In this document: positions 51,498 through 58,888 of the stretch, piece by piece
How positions within the stretch are numbered: the stretch's first letter is position 1
How the letters are laid out: each line of letters opens with the position of its first letter
Source of the DNA: an uncultured Acidocella sp.
GTDB taxonomy: Bacteria; Pseudomonadota; Alphaproteobacteria; Acetobacterales; Acetobacteraceae
Direction of reading: 5' to 3'
Assembly (NCBI RefSeq): GCF_946222605.1
Contig: NZ_CAMIIE010000005.1
Coordinates: forward strand, 1-64,000
Length of the DNA: 64,000 nt
Notes under the pieces: generated by a model
Databases searched by the model: none
What the model saw: only the letters and a program-made list of their open reading frames with translations
Told to the model about the DNA's origin: nothing
Position numbers and translations under genes: made by a program

Positions 51498-51809
51498 TCA
51501 GGCGGGGTCTCGCCGGTCGAGAAGCTGGGCCAGACGCTGTTCAAGTTCAGCGACGCGGCGGCTGAGCCGCTCGACCTCATCCAGGCCAGGCCCAGATGCA
51601 GCAGCAGCGGGCGCGGGCCGCGCCGGCTGAGCGGGGCGGGGGCTTCCGGGCGCAGGCTCATGCGGCATCAGCGCCGCGGCGGCATTGGCCGCCTGCGCCC
51701 AGAGGGCGAGTGTGGCAACCCAGCACTCGCGCAGCTCGCGGTCGGCCGCCATCGCGGTCAGCTCGCTCTGCCAGACGGCCACGAAATCCTTGGCCAGCTT
51801 TTCGTCCAT
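51498..51809 (-). CDS. Short PhaE-like partner protein
   Basis: A 103-residue protein starting MDEKLAKDFVAVWQSELTAM. A helical N-terminal half is followed by an Ala/Pro-rich linker and a C-terminal coiled coil (DEVERLSRRVAELEQRLAQLL). This is the layout of PhaE, the partner of class III PhaC, but much shorter than usual. Its position directly before phaC supports the reading; a small phasin-like protein is the alternative. Confidence 0.65.
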   Translation of the reverse strand: MDEKLAKDFVAVWQSELTAMAADRELRECWVATLALWAQAANAAAALMPHEPAPGSPRPAQPARPAPAAAASGPGLDEVERLSRRVAELEQRLAQLLDRRDPA

Positions 51810-51965
51810 GCGCCATGCGGTCCCTGCGGTCTTGCGCCCTACCCTAACCCGCCCCCCGCAGTTTCGCCAGGAATGCCATGCAAGGCCAGCCTGTGCAGCG
51901 CACAAATTTCGTGTTTTTATGGTCTGGTACATTGTCTCATCACGAATCGGGATGGAAGAACAACC

Positions 51966-52541
51966 ATGAATGAAACGGTCCAGTCCACGCCGCAGCCCGT
52001 CATCGTCAAGAAATACGCCAACCGCCGGCTCTACAACACCGAGAGCTCCAGCTACATCACGCTGGAAAACCTTGCCGAAATGGTGCGCAACAACCGCGAT
52101 TTCGTGGTCTATGACGCGAAATCCGGGGACGACATCACCCGCTCGGTGCTGACCCAGATCATCGTCGAGGAAGAGGGCAAGGGCAACGCGCTGCTGCCCA
52201 CCACCTTCCTGCGCCAGCTGATCGGCGTGTACGGCACCGAGATGCCGGGGCTGATGCCGAAATATCTGGAACAGGCGATGGCCAATTTCATGCGCCAGCA
52301 GGAAAGCGTGCGCGAAACCGTGAGCAAGACCTTCGGCCCGTTCATGCCGCCGGGGGTGGAGGATATGGGCCGGCGCAACATGGCGATGATGGAACGGGCG
52401 ATGACCCTGTTCTCACCCTTCTACGGCAACGAGCCCAAGACAGAGACGCCGCAGGACAGCCAGGAAGAGATCGCCAGCCTGCGCGCCGAGGTGGAGCGGC
52501 TGCAGGCGGAGCTGGCGGCGCTGAAGGGCAAGCAGAAGTAA
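51966..52541 (+). CDS. phaR: Polyhydroxyalkanoate synthesis repressor PhaR
   Basis: A 191-residue regulator. The N-terminal DNA-binding domain reads VIVKKYANRRLYNTESSSYITLENL, followed by the PHB-accumulation domain with ILPTTFLRQLIGVYG-like block (LLPTTFLRQL) and a C-terminal coiled coil. It binds PHB granules and controls phasin genes. Divergent from the PhaE-like and phaC genes, 156 bases away. Confidence 0.95.
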   Translation: MNETVQSTPQPVIVKKYANRRLYNTESSSYITLENLAEMVRNNRDFVVYDAKSGDDITRSVLTQIIVEEEGKGNALLPTTFLRQLIGVYGTEMPGLMPKYLEQAMANFMRQQESVRETVSKTFGPFMPPGVEDMGRRNMAMMERAMTLFSPFYGNEPKTETPQDSQEEIASLRAEVERLQAELAALKGKQK

Positions 52542-52600
52542 CCAAGCGCGGTTTGCATGCGCATGGACGCCATCCTGCGCATGCAGTACAGAGCATGGCC

Positions 52601-53236
52601 ATGAGAAACGTTCATTCCCTTGCCCTGGGCGTCGCCCTTTGTGCTTTTGCCGCGCCCGCCTTTGCGCAGATGGCCGGTGGCATGGGCTCTGGCTTGGGCA
52701 TGGGCGGGGTGGCCGGCTCACCGGCGCCAAAAATGCAGCCGCGCCAGCCGAATATCGCCCCCTCCGGCCTGCCCGGGGTAGGCAATATGGCCCCGCCCTC
52801 CACCGGGCCGCAGCTGAAGGCGCCCATCGGCGGCGACCCGACGCAGGAGCTGTTCACCGCCATCAGCAAAAACGATTACGGCTCGGCGCAGGACGCGATC
52901 AGCCGGGGCGCGCAGCTCTCCGCCAAGAACCAGTTCGGGGAGACGCCGATCGACATGTCGATCGCGCTGAACCGCAACGCCATCACCTTCCTGCTGCTGG
53001 GCAGCCGCAACGAGATCGCGGCACAAGGCGGCGGCGGCACGATGGGTCAGCCCTGGACGCTGAACAACACCCCATCGGCCCCGGCAAAAAGCAGCAAACA
53101 GGCCAAATCCCACAAGCAAGCCCCGCCGCCGGCGATGCAGCCGGCCAAGGCCAGTCCCGCGCCGCATTACGGCAATGCCGGCACCGGCACGCCTGACCCA
53201 CAGGCCGGGTTCCTGGGCTTCGGGCCGAAGGGCTGA
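52601..53236 (+). CDS. Secreted ankyrin-repeat-like protein
   Basis: A 211-residue protein with a signal peptide (HSLALGVALCAFAAPAFAQ), a Gly/Met/Pro-rich stretch, one or two ankyrin-like units (TQELFTAISKNDYGSAQDAISRG and NQFGETPIDMSIALNRNAI) and a Lys/Gln/Pro-rich tail. Two ATGs (52595, 52601) are possible. Probably periplasmic. Function unknown; it follows phaR but nothing ties it to PHB. Confidence 0.75.
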   Translation: MRNVHSLALGVALCAFAAPAFAQMAGGMGSGLGMGGVAGSPAPKMQPRQPNIAPSGLPGVGNMAPPSTGPQLKAPIGGDPTQELFTAISKNDYGSAQDAISRGAQLSAKNQFGETPIDMSIALNRNAITFLLLGSRNEIAAQGGGGTMGQPWTLNNTPSAPAKSSKQAKSHKQAPPPAMQPAKASPAPHYGNAGTGTPDPQAGFLGFGPKG

Positions 53237-53254
53237 CCGCACAAAAAACGGCTT

Positions 53255-53358
53255 TAGAGCAATATGTGTTTAGGTTGACGCGCCAGCGTCAAAATGAACA
53301 CATGAAATTGCTCGCTAAAACAAAATCTAGAGCATCAAGCTAAAAGCTTGATGCTCTA
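53255..53358 (+). repeat. MITE-like palindromic element R2 (104 bases)
   Basis: Same length and termini (TAGAGCA...TGCTCTA) as R1, with three substitutions. One of them (TTGACGC pairing with GCGTCAA) makes the first hairpin stronger. The second hairpin, AGAGCATCAAGC with GCTTGATGCTCT, is identical to R1. Confidence 0.85.
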
Positions 53359-53412
53359 GGGCCGCTGTTTTCTTGCGGCGGCGCGGTTTTTGCAAAAGCA
53401 CCCTGGTGTTTC

Positions 53413-53453
53413 GCCGCTTTTTTGAAAAAAAGCGGCACCAAAAAACTTTTGCG
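53413..53453 (+). repeat. A/T-core hairpin element (copy D)
   Basis: GCCGCTTTTTT (53413-53423) pairs with AAAAAAGCGGC (53426-53436), followed by ACCAAAAAACTTTTGCG. Same design as copies at 25992 and 47661. Confidence 0.7.
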
Positions 53454-53458
53454 AATTT

Positions 53459-53592
53459 TAGCGCAATATGCGTTTGATTTGATGCTCCAGAGCGAGACGG
53501 GTTTACACCCGCTCGCTCTACTCATGTTTTGGCGAGCAATTTCATGCGCTTAGGGTGACGCTGGCGCGTCAACCTAAACGCATATTGCTCTA
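53459..53592 (-). repeat. MITE-like palindromic element R3 (diverged, inverted copy)
   Basis: On the minus strand it starts TAGAGCAATATGCGTTT and ends with the matching inverted terminus. Its first hairpin keeps TTGACGC-GCCA-GCGTCA, with paired changes in the outer stem (GCGTTTAGG with CCTAAGCGC). The second hairpin has a different sequence but the same shape (AGAGCGAG...CTCGCTCT). The mltG stop codon lies in its end. Confidence 0.8.
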
Positions 53593-54558
53593 ACGCTTCT
53601 GGTTCCAGAGATGCTGGATGTTCTCCAGCTGCTGTTTCAGTCCGGTGGCGAAGACCGAACGATGGCTGCCATCCTTGGCGGCGATGAAATAGAGCGCGTC
53701 GCTCTGCGCCGGATGCAGCACCGCCCGCAGCGCCGCCTCCCCCGGATTGCAAATCGGCCCTGGCGGCAGACCCTGGACGATATAGGTATTGTAAGGCGAG
53801 GCCAGCGCCAGATCCGCCTTGGTGATGCCGGTGCCACCTGATTGCTTGCCGTCGGTGGCGGCGTAGATCACGGTGGGGTCCGCCTGCAGCTTCATCCCCG
53901 CCTTCAGCCGGTTTTCATACACCGCCGCGATCATCGGCATGTCGCTCTCCAACGGCGTCTCCTGCTGGACGATGGAGGCCAGGATCACCGCCTGGGCCGG
54001 GCTGTCCAGCGGCACGCCAGGGTCGCGCCCCGCCCACAGGCTGGCGAGCTTGCTCTGCATCGCCGCCTCGGCCCGGGCCAGAATGGCGCGGCGGGCGGTG
54101 TCATAGACGTAATCATAGGTCTGCGGCAGCACCGCCCCTTCGGCCGGCGGCGCCACATGGCCCGTGGCCACCGGCAGAGCATTGAGAATATCGGCGATCT
54201 GGCTGCCGGTCAGCCCTTCCGGGATGGTAACCTGGTGCTGCACCTCGGCGCCATGGCGCAGAATATCCAGAATCTGGTGCAGGCTGGCATGCTGGGGGAA
54301 GAGATATTCGCCCGTCCGCAATGGCCCTTGGCCGCGGGTAAACCAGGCGGCGGCGCGAAAGATCAGCTTATATTCGATCACCCCGGCTTTCGCCAGGGTG
54401 GAGGCGACCTGCTGGGTGCCGCCGGGCGGCACCACCAGGATCAGGTCCGAACGCCCGGCACCAGGGCCGTCATAGCTTTCATGAACCGCCATCCGCCCCG
54501 CATTGATCACGGTGAGCAGGACGAGCAGGACGAGAAAGAGACGACCCCGCCAGCGCAA
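53590..54558 (-). CDS. mltG: Endolytic murein transglycosylase MltG
   Basis: A 322-residue YceG-family protein with one N-terminal helix (FLVLLVLLTVINAGR) and the periplasmic catalytic region ASIVQQETPLESDM (Glu) and LQADPTVIYA, ending YIVQGLPPGPICNPG. It terminates nascent glycan strands. Last gene of the fab operon, 6 bases after fabF; its TAG stop is formed by repeat element R3. Confidence 0.93.
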   Translation of the reverse strand: MRWRGRLFLVLLVLLTVINAGRMAVHESYDGPGAGRSDLILVVPPGGTQQVASTLAKAGVIEYKLIFRAAAWFTRGQGPLRTGEYLFPQHASLHQILDILRHGAEVQHQVTIPEGLTGSQIADILNALPVATGHVAPPAEGAVLPQTYDYVYDTARRAILARAEAAMQSKLASLWAGRDPGVPLDSPAQAVILASIVQQETPLESDMPMIAAVYENRLKAGMKLQADPTVIYAATDGKQSGGTGITKADLALASPYNTYIVQGLPPGPICNPGEAALRAVLHPAQSDALYFIAAKDGSHRSVFATGLKQQLENIQHLWNQKR

Positions 54559-54564
54559 GATGAA

Positions 54565-55827
54565 TCAGCTGGCCCGCTTGAACAGGATGGAGGCGTTGGT
54601 GCCGCCAAAGCCGAAGCTGTTGGACAAAGCCACGTCGATCTTGCGCTCCTGCGCGGTCAGCGGCACGCGGTTGACCACGGACTCACGGCTCGGATTATGC
54701 AGATTCAGCGTCGGCGGGGCGACATTGTCGCGGATCGCCAGGATCGAGAAGATCGTCTCCACCGCCCCGGCGGCGCCGAGCAGATGCCCGATCGCGGATT
54801 TGGTGGAGGACATGGCGACCTTCTTGCCATGCTCGCCGAACATGTTCTCGACCGCTTCCAGCTCCAGATCGTCGCCCATCGGGGTCGAGGTGCCGTGCGC
54901 GTTGATATAGTCGACATCTTCCGGAGACAGGCCGCCATTCTTGAAGGCCGCCTTCATCGCGCGGAAAGCGCCGTCATGATGCTCGGCCGGGGCGGTGATG
55001 TGATGCGCATCGCCGGACATGCCATAGCCGCCGATCTCAGCGTAAATTTTCGCGCCGCGCGCCTTGGCGTGCTCGTACTCTTCCAGCACCACCACACCCG
55101 CACCCTCGCCCATCACGAAGCCGTCGCGCTCCTTGTCCCAGGGGCGGGAGCCTTCGGTCGGGCGATCGTTGAAGCCGGTGGACAGCGCGCGCGAGGCGCA
55201 GAACCCGGCGATGCCGAGCGGGTTCACCGCGGCTTCGGCGCCGCCGGCCACCATCACATCCGCATCGCCGTAAGCGATCAGACGCGAGGCATCGCCGATG
55301 GCATGCACGCCGGTGGCGCAGGCCGTCACCGCCGAATGGTTCGGGCCCTTGAGCCCGTAGCGGATGGAGACCTGGCCGGAGATCAAATTGATCAAAGCGG
55401 CCGGGATGAAGAAGGGGGAAACGCGCTTGGCGCGGCCTTCATGCACCATCACCGAGGTCTCATAGATGGTCTGCAGACCACCGATACCGGAGCCGATCAT
55501 CACGCCGGCGCGGTATTTCTGCTCCTCGGTCTCCGGCACATAGCCGGAATCGGCCATCGCCTGGGCCGCCGCCACCATGCCATGGTGGATGAAGCGGTCC
55601 ATCTTCTTCACTTCCTTGGCCGGAATCCATTCCGCCAAATCGAGACCGCCCTCGGCGCTCGGACCCGCCGGGACCTGCCCGGCGATTTTCGCCGTCAGCT
55701 CCGTGGTGTCGAAGGATTGGATGGCTGAAATGCCGGATTCCCCGTTAATCAACCTCTTCCAGACATGTTCGACCCCCACCCCAAGCGGGCAGACGATCCC
55801 CATACCTGTTACGACAACACGGCGCAT
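54565..55827 (-). CDS. fabF: 3-oxoacyl-[ACP] synthase II
   Basis: A 420-residue condensing enzyme. Catalytic Cys in VTACATGVHAIGDA, His in NAHGTSTPMGD and His in AIGHLLGAAG. It elongates acyl-ACP chains. Follows acpP by 39 bases in the standard fabD-fabG-acpP-fabF-mltG order. Confidence 0.97.
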   Translation of the reverse strand: MRRVVVTGMGIVCPLGVGVEHVWKRLINGESGISAIQSFDTTELTAKIAGQVPAGPSAEGGLDLAEWIPAKEVKKMDRFIHHGMVAAAQAMADSGYVPETEEQKYRAGVMIGSGIGGLQTIYETSVMVHEGRAKRVSPFFIPAALINLISGQVSIRYGLKGPNHSAVTACATGVHAIGDASRLIAYGDADVMVAGGAEAAVNPLGIAGFCASRALSTGFNDRPTEGSRPWDKERDGFVMGEGAGVVVLEEYEHAKARGAKIYAEIGGYGMSGDAHHITAPAEHHDGAFRAMKAAFKNGGLSPEDVDYINAHGTSTPMGDDLELEAVENMFGEHGKKVAMSSTKSAIGHLLGAAGAVETIFSILAIRDNVAPPTLNLHNPSRESVVNRVPLTAQERKIDVALSNSFGFGGTNASILFKRAS

Positions 55828-55866
55828 GCGAACTCCTTGGACGGCTTTAGGGAAGCGAAAAGGGCC

Positions 55867-56106
55867 TTATTCGGCCTTCTGCTTCTCGATATAGTCGATC
55901 GCGTCCTTGACGGTGGTGATCTTCTCGGCGGCATCCTCGGGGATTTCCACGCCGAAGGCTTCCTCGAACGCCATCACCAGCTCGACCGTGTCCAGCGAGT
56001 CAGCGCCCAGATCGTCGATGAAGGAAGCTTCCGGGGTCACCTTGGCTTCGTCCACGCCGAGATGCTCGACAACAATCTTCTTAACCTTGTCGGCGATTTC
56101 GCTCAT
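55867..56106 (-). CDS. acpP: Acyl carrier protein of fatty acid synthesis
   Basis: A 79-residue acidic protein with the phosphopantetheine serine in DDLGADSLDTVELVM. Between fabG and fabF. Distinct from the sphingolipid ACP at 4526-4777. Confidence 0.98.
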   Translation of the reverse strand: MSEIADKVKKIVVEHLGVDEAKVTPEASFIDDLGADSLDTVELVMAFEEAFGVEIPEDAAEKITTVKDAIDYIEKQKAE

Positions 56107-56238
56107 CGAAATATCACTTTCCTGCTGGTTTGGCTTTGCCCCGGAACGGATTGAAGGCCGCCACCGGGTCAGATTTGTTAAAAACGTCAGACAAGGCGGC
56201 GCTTAGCATGGTTTTTCACGCGCCGCCAAGCCAGGGGA

Positions 56239-56976
56239 TCAGGACATTGCCATGCCGCCATTCACATGCAGCGTGGTGCCGGTCACCCAACCCGCCTCTT
56301 CCGAGGCCAGATAGAGCACGGCGGCGGCGATATCCTTGGGCGCACCGAGCCGGCCAAGCGGGATTTTGCCAGAAAGATCAGCGCGCTGGGCCTCGTTCAG
56401 CGCGTCGGTCATCGGGGTTTCGATGAAGCCGGGGGCGACGAGGTTCACGGTGATGCCGCGCGAGGCCACTTCCTGCGCCAGGGACTTGGTCAGGCCGATC
56501 AAGCCGGCCTTGGCGGAGCAGTAATTCGCCTGGCCGGGATTGCCGGTGGTGCCCACGATCGAGCCGATATTGATGATGCGCCCGGCCTTGCGGCGAAGCA
56601 TGAATTTCAGCGCGGCGCGGGAGAGGCGGAAGGGGGCGGCGAGATCGACATTGATCACCTTCTCCCAATCCGCGTCGGACATGCGCAGCACCAGCCCGTC
56701 CTTGGTCAGCCCGGCATTGTTCACCAGAATATCGATCTTGCCCATCGCGGCTTCCGCGTCGGCGATCAGCCGGGCGGCTTCCTCGGCCACCGCCAGATCC
56801 GCCGGGAGCACATGCACGCGCTCGGCCAGTTCGGCGGCCAGCGTGTCCAACGCCTCGCGGCGGGTGCCGGAGAGGCCGACAACAGCGCCGCGCGCATGCA
56901 GCGCCCGGGCGATTTCCGCGCCGATGCCGCCGGAGGCGCCGGTGACGAGGGCGGTTTTACCAGTCAGATCAAACAT
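56239..56976 (-). CDS. fabG: 3-oxoacyl-[ACP] reductase
   Basis: A 245-residue short-chain dehydrogenase: VTGASGGIGAEIA (cofactor), NNAGLTKDGL, and catalytic Ser/Tyr/Lys with YCSAKAGLIG. Starts directly at the end of fabD. Without a phaB gene nearby, a reductase of this type could also serve hydroxybutyryl-CoA formation, but nothing here shows that. Confidence 0.97.
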   Translation of the reverse strand: MFDLTGKTALVTGASGGIGAEIARALHARGAVVGLSGTRREALDTLAAELAERVHVLPADLAVAEEAARLIADAEAAMGKIDILVNNAGLTKDGLVLRMSDADWEKVINVDLAAPFRLSRAALKFMLRRKAGRIINIGSIVGTTGNPGQANYCSAKAGLIGLTKSLAQEVASRGITVNLVAPGFIETPMTDALNEAQRADLSGKIPLGRLGAPKDIAAAVLYLASEEAGWVTGTTLHVNGGMAMS

Positions 56977-57933
56977 TTACAGAACCTTCAACACGGCTTC
57001 GATATCGGCGGGGCTGCCCACCGGGGTGGCAACGGCCTCCGGGGCGATGCGCTTCACCAGCCCGGAGAGCACCTTGCCGGCGCCGATTTCGTAGAAATTG
57101 GTGACGCCGAGCTTCACCATCTCCTCCACGCTTTCGCGCCAGCGCACGGTGGCGGTCACCTGCTCGACCAGCAGATCGCGGATCTGGCCGGGGTCGGTCG
57201 CCTTGGCGGCGGTGACGTTGGCGATGATCGGCAGCACCGGCGCATGCGGCGGGGCGTTGGCGAAGGCTTCGGCCATCGCGTCCGCGGCCGGGGCCATCAG
57301 CGCGCAATGGAAGGGGGCGGAGACCGGCAGCAGCATGGCGCGCTTCACGCCCTTGCCCTTGGCGATCTCGATGGCGCGTTCCACCGCCGCCTTATGGCCG
57401 GAAATCACCACCTGGCCGCCGCCATTATCATTCGCGCAGGCAACGGTTTCGCGGCCATTCGGGCCGGCTTCGGCCTCGGCGCAGATCTCACGGGCGAGCT
57501 CCATCTCCACCCCCAGCAGCGCCGCCATGGCGCCCAGCCCGGGGCCGACCGCCTTCTGCATCGCCTGACCGCGCAGCTTGAGCAAGCGCGCCGCCTCGGC
57601 AACCGAGAACGCGTCCACCGCCGCCAGGGCGCTGTATTCACCCAGGCTGTGCCCGGCGGTGACGATGACCTTGTCGTTGAGCTTCAGCCCGCCTTCCTGC
57701 TGCAGCACCCGCAGCACCGCGAGCGAGACCGCCATCAAGGCCGGCTGCGCATTCTCGGTCAGGGTCAGCTCATCGGCGGGGCCTTCGAACATCAGCTTGG
57801 AGAGCTTCTGCTTCAGCACCTCGTCCACTTCCTCGAACACATGCCGGGCGGGGGCGAAGGATGCGGCCAGGTCCCGGCCCATGCCGACAGCCTGGCTCCC
57901 CTGGCCGGGGAAGATAAAGGCGTTTACCGCCAT
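56977..57933 (-). CDS. fabD: Malonyl-CoA:ACP transacylase
   Basis: A 318-residue acyltransferase: FPGQGSQAVGMG at the start, catalytic Ser in AGHSLGEYSALAA, and PVSAPFHCALM with His. First gene of the fab operon; promoter probably in the 184-base divergent gap before the small secreted protein gene. Confidence 0.97.
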   Translation of the reverse strand: MAVNAFIFPGQGSQAVGMGRDLAASFAPARHVFEEVDEVLKQKLSKLMFEGPADELTLTENAQPALMAVSLAVLRVLQQEGGLKLNDKVIVTAGHSLGEYSALAAVDAFSVAEAARLLKLRGQAMQKAVGPGLGAMAALLGVEMELAREICAEAEAGPNGRETVACANDNGGGQVVISGHKAAVERAIEIAKGKGVKRAMLLPVSAPFHCALMAPAADAMAEAFANAPPHAPVLPIIANVTAAKATDPGQIRDLLVEQVTATVRWRESVEEMVKLGVTNFYEIGAGKVLSGLVKRIAPEAVATPVGSPADIEAVLKVL

Positions 57934-58117
57934 TCGTCAGACTCCTTTGGTTCCCGCCGCACCTAGCATGGGTGCGGCGAGACGCAAAATTTCGCCGTTC
58001 CCCGCCCACATTCGCGACTCTCCGTTTTGTAACAAGGCGCTTAGCCCCGGTGCATCGTGCAGCCACATTCTCCCGCTTATGTATTCAGGCGTTCCGCGTT
58101 CCACTGGCGAGGTACAA

Positions 58118-58390
58118 ATGAAAAAATTACTCACGAGTATTTGCGCGCTGGGCCTGATGCTCGGCACTCAAGGTGCGGCGAGCGCCGCGCAAGGCTGCGG
58201 CCCCGGCTGGCACCGCGACCCTTACGGGCATTGCCGCCCGAACCGCCCGCCGCCGCCGCGTGGCCCCGGCGTGGTGGTGGTGCCGCCTGGCCTGATCATC
58301 GGCCATTATTATAACGGCCATGGCTATTGGGACGGCCACCGCTACTGGCATCACCGCCGCTGGCACAATAATGGCTGGGCCTATTACTAA
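58118..58390 (+). CDS. Small secreted GCG_CRPN-type protein
   Basis: A 90-residue precursor with a signal peptide (LLTSICALGLMLGTQGAASA), then GCGPGWHRDPYGHCRPN, a Pro-rich linker, a short Val-rich stretch and a His/Tyr/Trp-rich tail (GHYYNGHGYWDGHRYWHH). This prefix-plus-repeat design is common in small secreted proteins of alphaproteobacteria, of unknown function. The His-rich tail could bind metal. Confidence 0.8.
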   Translation: MKKLLTSICALGLMLGTQGAASAAQGCGPGWHRDPYGHCRPNRPPPPRGPGVVVVPPGLIIGHYYNGHGYWDGHRYWHHRRWHNNGWAYY

Positions 58391-58440
58391 GAGCCTGTTT
58401 GAAAAGCCACTAAGCCTGCCCATTCCAGGCCAGAATGACA

Positions 58441-58466
58441 ACGCCGCCCCGTGGGGCGGCGTTTTT
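58441..58466 (+). terminator. Rho-independent terminator of the small secreted protein gene
   Basis: ACGCCGCCCC (58441-58450) pairs with GGGGCGGCGT (58453-58462) with a run of T after it. It ends 3 bases before the DUF1489 stop on the other strand. Confidence 0.85.
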
Positions 58467-58468
58467 GT

Positions 58469-58888
58469 CTACAGCAGCGCCAGGGCGGCCAACGCCCGGC
58501 GCATCGAATCCGGCATCTCCTCCGCCCCCTTGCCCATGGCGCCGAGATCGGCCGGGGCGTCCTTGGGGTCGAGATAGCGCCAGCCTTGGAAGGCGCGCAT
58601 CGCCCGGCCTTCGACGCGGATCAGTTCAGGGTCCAGCACCAGGGCGGCGCAGGCGCTGCCATCGGGCTCCTTGTCCGGGCGGATATCCAGCACGCGCTGG
58701 CGCACCAGGATGACGCCGTTGACCACCCAATAGAGCGAGCCGCCATCCAGAATTTCGTCGCGCCGCTTGGGCGCGTGGCGTGTCAAATGACGCAAGGGCG
58801 GCATCTCTGCCGCCCTTTTTTCCTGCCAGGCGGCCAGGTGCGAAACATCCTTCGCCCCCACCGCCAGCTTGATCAGATGAACCGTGAT
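58469..58888 (-). CDS. DUF1489 family protein with apparent ATC start
   Basis: About 139 residues if started at 58888. KRRDEILDGGSLYWVVNG, VRQRVLDIRP, AFQGWRYLDPKDAPADLG and a MP...RRALAALALL end are DUF1489 features; function unknown. The normal family start (M-T-x-H-L-I-K-L) corresponds here to ATC-ACG-GTT-CAT-CTG-ATC-AAG-CTG, so the initiator position reads ATC. The first standard start codon is a GTG at 58861, nine codons later. The ilvC stop and the ATC overlap as TAATC. The reading frame is certain, the start is not. Confidence 0.82.
   Translation of the reverse strand: MTVHLIKLAVGAKDVSHLAAWQEKRAAEMPPLRHLTRHAPKRRDEILDGGSLYWVVNGVILVRQRVLDIRPDKEPDGSACAALVLDPELIRVEGRAMRAFQGWRYLDPKDAPADLGAMGKGAEEMPDSMRRALAALALL

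Larger units (their letters stand above)
53237..53589. other. Repeat-filled intergenic region between ankyrin-like gene and mltG
   Basis: No gene is evident in these 353 bases. They are almost entirely made of element R2 (53255-53358), an A/T-core hairpin (53413-53436) and element R3 in opposite orientation (53459-53592). Confidence 0.8.

Noticed and set aside
51499..51661. N-terminal extension of PhaC up to the ATG at 51661
   Set aside because: It overlaps the PhaE-like gene in another frame, is rich in Ser/Pro/Arg without similarity to synthases, and is best seen as a shadow.
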